A stretch of DNA of 64,000 nucleotides from Lepraria neglecta (Eukaryota > Ascomycota > Lecanoromycetes > Lecanorales > Stereocaulaceae): assembly GCA_033220425.1 (NCBI GenBank), contig CM065653.1, positions 2,294,001-2,358,000 on the forward strand, in the 5' to 3' direction. The stretch's first letter is position 1, and every line of letters starts with the position of its first letter. The notes below the pieces were generated by a model. That model did not search any database, was not told where the DNA came from, and saw only the letters and a list, made by a program, of their open reading frames with translations. This document shows positions 32,936 to 41,658 of this stretch, one piece after another. Both the position numbers and the translations under genes were made by a program.

Positions 32936-35338
32936 ATGGTTGTACCTGCGGTCCCTGAGTGAGCATTGGCTATGTGTTTATGTTTAGGGAAACGAGAATG
33001 TGAGCTAATCTTGTATAGGATCGTTGAAGAGGAGATCGAAACGGCAATTGAAAGCCGCAATGAGGCGCTGCAAACCATACGCGAACTAGGTCCCCCGGAC
33101 CTAGTACATCTGGTCAAACAGTCGAAATCTGGAGGACGTCAGGTATGGCTTGTCAACCAGACGGCTTGAAACGTTGGCTAATGCATGTCAGTAGACTGGA
33201 GTCTACCACCATGTCACAGGTGTAGACGCATCCTCTTCGGCTAGCTTGGCAGCATACGTCAATACTCTCGTCTACTCGCCAAATGATAAGACACACAAAG
33301 TCGTTTCTGGACTATACTGGTAAGTTTCTACTTGGAGACACAGGAATGAAGCTGATAGCGATTGGCGCAGCTGCTACAATGCCTTTTCCCACCTGGATAT
33401 GCGGGTGGAGGTCAAAATACCTGGTGGAGTCGAAAGCTATTGCATCGATGAAAGAGGTGACAAGCGCGTAGCCTCCGAAGGACTATGGCTGGAGACGTTC
33501 CTCTGTGCTGTATTAAGAGCATACTCATACGCAGATGATGGCAGTGGCGACAGCATAAAGAAGATTATCGGCGTGCGAAGATTTGATCCTATCACAAGTA
33601 CAGAGGTGGAGCATAAATTTCTTGAGGCTGCCGAACGACTATTTTTCAAAGGCAAGCACATCAATGATTGTATCAGGCTAGGCCTAACATCTCTGCAGGA
33701 TCACAGCTTGGCTCTGAACCGGAAATACAAGTGCCTAACACAGTCTCAAACCACCTCACAACGGGCCTGCTCAATTACATACATACTACTGGACGGTACA
33801 CATCCGGCATAAACCTATTCGAGAAGCTCCGAACGCGGGACGTCGAAGTCTCATCGCTACTAGCGCGTGTCCTGATAGCTGCGGACGAAGAGGTACAAGC
33901 CGTCAAACTCCTACACGATGCAATTAGCGAGCTACCAATGGACTACTCCCTCCTCGATTGCCAGTCTGCGTTTTGCCAAAGCAAAGGGCGGTTGGACTGG
34001 GCCTTGGAATGCGCGAAGCGTAGCGTGACTGCTGCACCTAGCGAGTTCGGCACCTGGGCGAAGCTTGCCGAAATATACGTTGGCCTTGAGCAATGGGATC
34101 TTGCGCTTCTGACGCTCAATTCTTGTCCCATGTTCACTTATCAGGACAAGGACGCTCCACGCATGCCTGAGCCAGCGCGCGTACTTTTACCTGTCTTACC
34201 GGAAAGTATACTGGATGAGATCGACGAATCTCAGCAAGCATATGACAGCGAGCTAGTGCACCCTTCGTTACGAAAATTGCACGCAGCTGGCTACAAAGGA
34301 ACCTTTCTCAAAGCCTACAGCCTACTTACAGAAATAACAGCGAAGATCGGCTGGGATCAGCTGCTTAAGATACGGAGTCAAGTCTTTGTAATGGAAGAAG
34401 AATACAGAAGTGAGAAGCAGACTGGCGGAAATCAAAACGCAAGCACGGTCGCACTGCATTCTGCAAGTCCACGAGTCAACGGCGCATCGCCAGCTGGGCC
34501 AGGCTCAGACGGTGCAGAAGAGGAAACCGATGGTGAATCACGAATGTCAACTGCAAACACTGCAGTAACCCAGGATACCAATGGAGCCACCAGCAATTCC
34601 GATCTAACCGCAGACGAATCGATAGAGAAGCCAAACCACACGATAACTTCCGAAGAGGTCAAGGCCGACAATGAAGAGGTAAGTGCTTCACCAAAAAATG
34701 ATGGAGACAGTAGCTAAACCTCTGCCAGCCCACTCCATCAAGCTCTCACTACACCCAGTTCCACAACAAACGCCTCTGCGAGCGGTGGCTCGATAACCTC
34801 TTCATGGTATTGTATGAAGATCTTCGCATATACACTATTTGGCGCACCGACATGGCACGTGCCAAATCCGAGGAGTCCACTGGTGAATATCGCAAATCAG
34901 CAGAAGAGTGGGAGATACTTGGCGAATTAGCGGACAGGCTACACCACTTCCCTGAAGCGGTGGAGGCATACCAGTCATGCTTGAGGGTGAGATTCAGTCC
35001 AAAGGCTATGACTGGCGTATTGAGGATGTATGAGGGGCAGGGGAGGACAGGAGAGGTGTTGCAGGCTGTTATTCGGCTGATCGCTTGGCAGTATCGGTGG
35101 TACTCGGAGGCAAGTCTTCAAGCAACCTGCCTTGCGGCCTCTGGAACAATACTGACAACTTCATCTGTAGTTCTCTCCAGCGCTGCTCCAAACCGTGCGG
35201 AAGCTCATCGAGACTGAAGGCGCTGTCAAAGTCCGAAGCATTGTTCAGGCGACGAGCTTACCACAACCGGTACTTGATTTGACGCATCGATATGTTGAGC
35301 TCTGTGCTTCTTTTAGATCGAATGGTAGCGATGGCTGA
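32936..35338 (+). CDS. ChAPs (Chs5-Arf1-binding) family exomer cargo adaptor, with one apparent frameshift
   Basis: The exons are 32936-32958, 33019-33142, 33195-33319, 33371-34678, 34759-35109 and 35171-35338. The protein begins MVVPAVPE, then IRELGPPDLVHLVKQS, TGVDASSSASLAAYVNTLVY, a TPR-like helical middle (GRLDWALECAKRS, FGTWAKLAEIYVGLEQWDLA), a Ser/Asn-rich insertion and the conserved end RKLIETEGAVKVRSIVQATS, VLDLTHRYVELC. In yeast such adaptors (Bch1, Bud7, Chs6) carry cargo such as chitin synthase from the trans-Golgi with Chs5. Intron 5 (35110-35170) is of GC-AG type. In exon 4 the frame changes at about 33730: HSLALNRKYK is in one frame and VPNTVSNHLTTGLLNY in the next, with no room for an intron. 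A missing G would explain it. This is either a sequencing error or real damage. Confidence 0.85.
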
Positions 35339-35865
35339 GCGGTATTGTACTATCACTTCAGAGATATCCCGAGCATATGCGATAGCTTTTGGTGCTACAC
35401 TAATACTCATCAAGCGCTTCTTCCGGTTTTTTGCATTCCCGAATGTGGCCTTTCTGTTTTAATCCGTTTAGGTTCTATTCCAGCAATCCACTTTGTGAAA
35501 AGACCTTAGCCTCCTGTACAAAGCCGGGTATGAGATAATGTGATCAAAGTGCGTTATGGGCCGCCGTTGTGGCCAATGCACAAACTTTCCTTGTTGGTGG
35601 CCCAATGCTAAAGGGATAGAGACCCGTCTTTCTATGAGCTTCCGGACCGGCATGAGGCGTACAAGATGAGGTCCTTTTCTTATGAAGCCGACGCTTGCGC
35701 AAGGACAACACAGATTTCAACCTCTACGAATTACTCTTCACTTCCACCATCTTCTTTGAATTTACAGGAGACAAGCTCCTCCCTGATCAAGCTCAGAATC
35801 GTTACTCAACGATCAACCAAAGGAATCCCATATCCTAAAACAAACGAGACATCATACCATCCACG
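35339..35865. other. intergenic, M8 upstream region
   Basis: No gene is recognised. The final 100 bp before M8 is CT-rich leader with a clean start context. Confidence 0.4.
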
Positions 35866-36685
35866 ATGGACTCCAAAGCGGATCATCCACCTAACGAGAC
35901 CGCTCCATCCAGCGACCCAGGTTCATTGACAGATGCTCCTCCATCTCAATACATCGCAGCTCCAGAAGTTGTGGAATCCACTGCAGGATCAAACACCGCC
36001 ATCGTGATTGATGAACTCTACAGAGATGTGTGGTGCTACAGCTATCGCGAGCCAGGCACTCACGGCTATATCCCCCACGAAGAATACAGCCCTTCGCTCG
36101 ACATTAGGGGATCTCTCACGCTCGTTGAGCATCGAAAGCCATCCGACTCGCCTTTTCGAATCCCCTGCAAGGCAACCTTCTCGTACGGACCGGAGTGGTG
36201 GGTATGTATTATTCCTCAGCACTTCAGCCCTTGATCAGTCTTAGAATTTCATAGTAAGGTACATCCTAACTATCAAATATATACAGGCCGATTTCACCTG
36301 CCTCTACAACGCCGAAACCGATACCTTCTCAGACTTCGCGCTCTGTCCAGCTACAGATCCAAGCACCGCCATTTCATACGAAATGAATGTGACAATGTAT
36401 GAGTACCTCCAACATCCTATGCAAGGACGGGGAATTGAGGTCAAGCACTTCGAGTTGAAGGCTAATGAGACACCGGAAACACATGCTGGGAGGATTGTGC
36501 TGGACGATGAGGGGCAGCAGATGTTGTTTGTGAGGATGCTGTATAATGGTCATGGCAATGAGGTTTACATTCTGTATCTTAAGAAGGTCGATGATGTGGA
36601 TGATGATGATGATGATGATGATATGGTCTTGACTGAGGGGGAGAGGGAGAAATTGGGATTGAGAGTGGAGGATCTCGAGAGTTAG
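35866..36685 (+). CDS. M8: intact M-family protein, two exons, about 244 aa
   Basis: The exons are 35866-36201 and 36287-36685, separated by an 85-bp intron (GTATGT...CCTAAC...TACAG) in phase 0. The core reads LYRDVWCYSY, SLDIRGSLTL, IPCKATFSYGPEWW (exon end), then ADFTCLYNAETDTFSDFAL, GIEVKHFELKA, GRIVLDDEGQQMLFVR, VYILYLKKV, an eight-Asp run and VLTEGEREKLGL. It belongs with M4 and M5, which lack the intron. The intron splits the W-A-D-F-T-C motif, so an intronless form could have been made by retroposition or intron loss. There is no signal peptide. Function is unknown. It is 18 kb from M4 on the other side of the housekeeping island. Confidence 0.82.
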
Positions 36686-37166
36686 TGGAAATGAGCTTGC
36701 TAGTAGGGTTTGCCACTGTCGTTTGGGGCTGACTTTCTAAACTAACAAGACGTTGTCATGTGGCTATCCGCCCTTTGTCAAATACCCTTTCAAGCCGGTG
36801 CGTATTCATGTAACGTCATGTTCAGAGGATTAGAAAGATTCTCAAGGGAGGCCAAAGATTTCATTGAAAAAACGAAATTGAGTTCACATCAGCAACCTGG
36901 TCACTAGTCTGATGGAGCTCAGACCCCATCATGCAATGCAGATTGCCCAAGCTCTTGTCCCGTCTTTTTTGTTGGTCACAAACAGGCTTTCCATCTCAAC
37001 TTAGAAGCTTACTGCACCTCTCTCGCGTTTGTTTTCCAGAAACAAATATTTCTAAGCCGCTTATTGACCTATAAACAATAGCTCGCTCTAAAAGAACATT
37101 TGCTGCTCGCAACACACTCATCGTCCACAACAGCCGTACCTTACTAAGCAACCTCCCATCTCAACC
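36686..37166. other. M9 upstream region
   Basis: This contains the duplicated block at 36908-36970 (next entry). No gene is supported. Confidence 0.4.
36908..36970 (+). repeat. duplicated upstream block (copy 2), before M9
   Basis: This matches 11723-11795 around CCATCATGCAATGCA and ATTGCCCAAGCTCTTG. It lies about 240 bp upstream of the M9 start. Confidence 0.6.
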
Positions 37167-37661
37167 ATGCCTCCCAACCCATCAGCACCGCCGTCCCCAC
37201 AATCAATATCAACATAACCTACGCCTTCGTCCACTCCTCCGTAACCGCCGAAGATCCCAGAGGCGACCAACCAGGCTCTTCAATCCACATCACCAACTCC
37301 TCGCCCGGGCCCGAAGACGACGGCACCATCTACTGTACCGTAGAGTTCCAATGGCGCGCCTTTACAGCATCATTCGAACGCGACTGTGATCCCGCCACCG
37401 GCAACTTTGTGAAATTTGAGCTCAATGGAGATAGCAGAAAGGGAGATTGGGGTAAATGAGCGCGGCGTGAGTGATGATAATGGGAATTTATTTTTGGCGG
37501 TCTGGTTTGATTTTGGGTGTAGTGGGTGTGTGTCTAACTATGGGAATGTTCGTGGGAAGAGGGTTTTGCCTGGACAGGAAGAGGGGGTTGTGGAGTTGTC
37601 CAAGGACGAGAGGTAGAGGTTGGGTCTGAGGGAGGAAGCTTTGGAGTGGCTGTTGGATTGA
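37167..37661 (+). pseudogene. M9: M-family member with frameshifts and a stop
   Basis: ATG CCT CCC (37167) opens the same way as M1 but in the wrong frame. The core appears one frame over: ITYAFVHSSVTAEDPRG, SSIHITNSSP, YCTVEFQWRAFTASF, FVKFELNGD. It shifts again near 37425 to IAEREIGVNERGVSDDNG and NLFLAVWFDFG, then reaches TAG at 37614-37616 in DER-stop-RLGLREE, before a final TGA at 37659-37661. Two shifts and one stop make it clearly dead. It preserves the Gln codon that is mutated to TAG in M1, which is how that lesion can be read. Confidence 0.7.
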
Positions 37662-38449
37662 GCGGTGGTGATGCTTGTCGCTGTCATTTGGGGCCGATTC
37701 TTCTGCGCTCAGTACGAAGGTGGAATGCTATTTGGTTGTTTCGTCTTTCTCAAACACATTCTAATTCCATGCACAAAACTTCTCATGAAGTATTGCATTG
37801 AAGATTGGCATTTCTTTGGTATGACATTACAGGTGCAATAGAGGATGCAACGCTCTCCCATGCAGGTTTCCAGCCGCATTTTGAGCTGAGTGTTTGCTTC
37901 AGACAGATAAGAGCTGACAGCTGGCACTGCAGCAAGCTTTTTATCCAGCGCGGCTGCAAGAAACTGCCTCTACCCAGCTTCTTGAGTATCACTACTCCAG
38001 ACAATAAGTTGAAAGAATACCATGGGTTACTGTCAGGTTCAACTGTTAGCGTTCTTGGCTACTAGCGCAGCTGACATTCATAAGATTCTAGACTAGGTGC
38101 AGGCCTCTGTCCTCAGGCCCTCCACCCCTCTCCAAATACTCGCAACCAACACCAACATGACGGTTGCCTAGAGACCGCTCTTGGAGCTTTCTTGATTGAA
38201 GTATTGTGGCTTCAAGTTGATCAGTCCCTTGCCGTGCCTTGACTACTACTCATTGCTCCCTACTTTCTCTACCCGTTTCAGACTCATTTACCATACTGGG
38301 CTCGTCTTTGCTCCACAAAATGAAGCCAACCCGTCCGAAGACCCATGGATCGAAACATATCAAAGCTAGAAGGGAAAGAAGATTAATAGCAAAATCAAGG
38401 AGATGTCGGATGTGTTGCATCAGCACCAACTCATCAGCGTTCTCCTAAT
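37662..38449. other. intergenic, nothing supported
   Basis: Short open frames on both strands have no motif or family resemblance. Confidence 0.35.
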
Positions 38450-39415
38450 CAAAGTTGATATACGAAGACCTGGCCACGCCCCGGTAGCGGGCCCGTTGGT
38501 CAAAGACAGCTCCGGGCATTGGTTTCGATCTGACTCCATTATACGCAACGGCAGCGATCCGATACCGCAATGATTGCGTCGTCAACATTGCTAAGGTATC
38601 TTTTGATACAGAATACCATGAAATGATGAGGCGTTTCTCCGTCAAAAAAAACTTGTCCATACCCCAATCCCTTAACAGCGCCTCTCTAACATCCACACAG
38701 CTCCAACCCATATAAAGACTACTGCGGAAACCCCTTGTAGCCGAGCATCTAGAAATTCTATTAAGATCTGCGAAAACGTCTCAATCTCCCATCCACCCCT
38801 TCAGTCGCTCGTCTCGGCTCACCCATAGCCAAGATCAACCACTTAACACCGCAACACCTAGGCCACCGCATCCCAGAAGCAGTAATCACATCACCCTAAT
38901 TCCCCTCTCTCTGCAAACACGACCTAGACGAAGCGGCTCACCTCAACGGAATCCTACCCCTTGACAACAAATTTGGAGAGCATTTTCACGAGCCATCTCT
39001 TACACGAACATGACCTTATTCGCGCGCTGGGAGAGAAGCCGAAATGTACCACTCGTGGTCGGAAAGCAGTCTCCTCGTCTACCATAATCTGGGCTCAAAT
39101 GCACTTCCCACCAACACGACAGAAGAAAGGGAAGCTTATTGGTCCCACATCCGCGAGAGGATTATGAAGCCATGTCTCGAAAAATACAACAGATACCACG
39201 TCGACACAGTCCTGCTTCTCCGAGAAAGCGCGAACGATTCCACTTTCTTGAGCGTTGTGAGCGATGCTATGCTGACGCTGCAGAACGATTTGCCGGACAT
39301 AGTTTATGAGGATGTATTTTACGTAGCGGCGAGAGGTGCGGCTGAATTTGCGAAACGAGCTAGGGAGAATTGGCAGGACGGTTGCTCTGACAGCGCTGGG
39401 AATGAGATGCGATGA
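38450..39415 (+). pseudogene. possible relic of a fungal Hsp70-like (actin-fold ATPase) protein
   Basis: Two separated pieces recall the fungal Hsp70-like proteins. At about 38527-38640 the plus strand reads FDLTPLYATAAIRYRND followed by VSFDTEYHEMMRRFS. At 39044-39415 an open frame ends with LPDIVYEDVFYVAARGAAEF and AKRAREN. The F-V-A-A-R-G-A-A-E-F end is typical of that family. Between them the frames are full of stops and no ATPase phosphate motif is visible. Assignment is from memory of the family's ends and is tentative. The minus-strand frame 38445-38711 is a shadow. Confidence 0.35.
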
Positions 39416-40080
39416 TGGGATGATGAGTATGTTGATCCTATATGGGACGAGAGTACGATTCTTCGATGAAGATGATCTGAAGCAGGGAATGAATCTCAAC
39501 AGGGATACAATCCAGGTTCAAAGCCGCGAGAGCTGATGCAGGGGAGAAAATATTGGTACTGGTCATTTTTGGAAGACACAGTTGCCGCCCCCATCCTCGC
39601 AATTACAACTCATTATGACAGTATCCAACGCCAGCAGCAGGCCTCATCGCCGCCTGCCGTACGGCTGCTTTTATTTTCAACGAAATACGATTGTACAATT
39701 TGGCCGACTAAAGGAAAACCGCTTGTTCGGGAAAAACGCAAAGCTAATTATTGTAATGTAATACGGCTGCCAACACGAGACACCCATATCACTGAGTCTG
39801 AATAGAGCCAATCTAAGGTATAATTAAATCTTTATCCTACTCCGGGTGCTTAGAAAAGCGAGTGTTTGTGAGTTTTTGCAACCAGTAGAAAACGAATGTG
39901 ATTCTTTATTTCATAACTCTTACAGCATAAACAACATACCTTGGCTCACCACCAACTACTACCTGACAGATTTCTTTAACCAACTTCCCGTCTCTAAAAT
40001 CTGGACTCATCGTAACTCCACCTTAACCTAGTATCATTCTACTTATCTCCCACTCTCTTCAACCCGACCCACAACCTACA
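39416..40080. other. intergenic, M10 upstream region
   Basis: This is AT-rich, with no gene recognised. Confidence 0.35.
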
Positions 40081-40873
40081 ATGGCGCCTTCCCAATCAAC
40101 TCGCCGCCTTTCCCACCGCCCTAAAGCACCAAACGCGGATGAGTTCGACATCAATAAAGACCTGCCAACAGCGGCAACCATTCCTCAACACAATACTGAA
40201 ACACCAAGCGCCCATTCCGCCAGCTATCAAGGCCAACGAGCCTTACGGGATGATACTCAACTTGCCACAAATACGTATAGCATCGTATGGGTTCGCTGCA
40301 GGGAATTCGACCTTGATGTACCTGTCGGAGAGGATAAGGAAGATGGAGAGGACAACTGCGTTATCATCCACGGACCCAGCCTATTAGGAGGTACGAGCGT
40401 AATGGAATCCGATGACATGCTTCCCAGCCCAAATCGCTAGAAACTGTCCGACCAAAGCGCTACTACATCCCCCATCATCAGCCCACCACTCAGCATCAAC
40501 GTCGAGCTCCAACACTGCCAACACTGGGCACGATACACAGTAACCTACTCATCCTCCACGGGGCCCTTTTCCAATTTGATCCTCCATTTGCACTTCCGAA
40601 GACAAGGAACTGGATTCAAGCGCCGCATTGAACGTGAGCGAAGAGTTCTATGAGTGGCTTATGCAGCGAGGTGTTGAGATGAAATTTTTGGACACAAGAG
40701 ATAATCAGGGTGGGGAGAGGTTTCTGTGGGTTGAGGTGAGGGGTGTTGGGGGGCTGGACCGGGGGGTGGACCATGAGTTTTTTTGTAAGATGAGAATTGT
40801 GGGAGGGGGTGTTTGTGTGTTGGGTCAGGGGGAGAGCGCAATAGCTGCTCTAGGTCGTGGGTTGATTGAATGA
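40081..40873 (+). pseudogene. M10: M-family member with a TAG and a frameshift
   Basis: It starts ATG GCG CCT TCC, like M6 (MAPSQSTRRLSHRPKAP). It reads TYSIVWVRC and CVIIHGPSLL, then TAG at 40438-40440, where M6 has Gln in KRQRLS. The same frame continues with KLSDQSATTSP, SINVELQHCQHWARYTVTY and PFSNL. A shift near 40580 is needed to reach SSAALNVSEEFYEWLMQ, MKFLDTRDNQGG, VEVRGVGGLD and DHEFFCKMR. The TAG is one C-to-T change from CAG. It is the closest relative of M6 although 18 kb away and on the opposite strand. Confidence 0.72.
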
Positions 40874-41658
40874 ATTTAAGCCTCATAGGCTACAAATACT
40901 TCTGAATGAACAACTTGCTGCTTCCCTTTGCTATAGATTTTGGTTACCTTGTCTGATTTTGAAAATTTTCGCGTGATCCATTTCCCATGTAGACTATGTG
41001 CAGCAAGAAAACGAAGTCTCTTCACGTTGATGGGGATGTAGAGCGGGGATGTAGAGCAGGGACAGTTCGATAACTTGTATGTCGATGATGGGTCTTTTTC
41101 ACGCCTTGGTCATGGATCCTGCGTTTTGAGCATCGATGAATATAATTATTTAAACTCCTTGATAATGATATCGAATAATTCCATGTAGCTTTTTCGACGC
41201 TCTCCGCACTACTTGTGAATTTAAGTTCTTCTCCCCCTTCTTTCACTTAATTAATAGTAACAGTAGGCTTTAACCAGGACAATTGCCTCCCCATTCACGC
41301 CGTACAAGGCACCTTTAAGATACAGAGCTTTGTCCTTGCTTCCTCACAATTTTGTGTTAGACGAAAGCATTGTATCCGTGGATTAGGACATCTCAAGGGC
41401 ACCATTCAAACCAAACTTGTTGTCCAAACACGTAATAGTTATATAGCATGGGTATCAACGATGCGAACTATCTATAGAAGAAGTTCCCATCCCCGTATTC
41501 CCAGATCTAGATGCCTTCACCTTTACCATTTACGTTGCGCCTACTATTTGCCACTGCTCTAACCTCCTGTCTAACTAGCTGGCCCTCATGAGCGAGCAAA
41601 TGATAGACTGGCACTGGCATGGCTCTGCCTCGTGACACAAGGGTTTCTCAAAAGAAGT
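40874..41658. other. intergenic, ankyrin gene 3' side
   Basis: No gene is supported. A short minus-strand frame (41022-41246) lacks any motif. Confidence 0.35.

Noticed and set aside
33688-33710. A 29-bp GTATCAGG...CTGCAG intron to explain the ChAPs frame change
   Set aside because: It is too short for a fungal intron, creates a stop codon at the junction and would remove conserved residues (SLALNRKYK).
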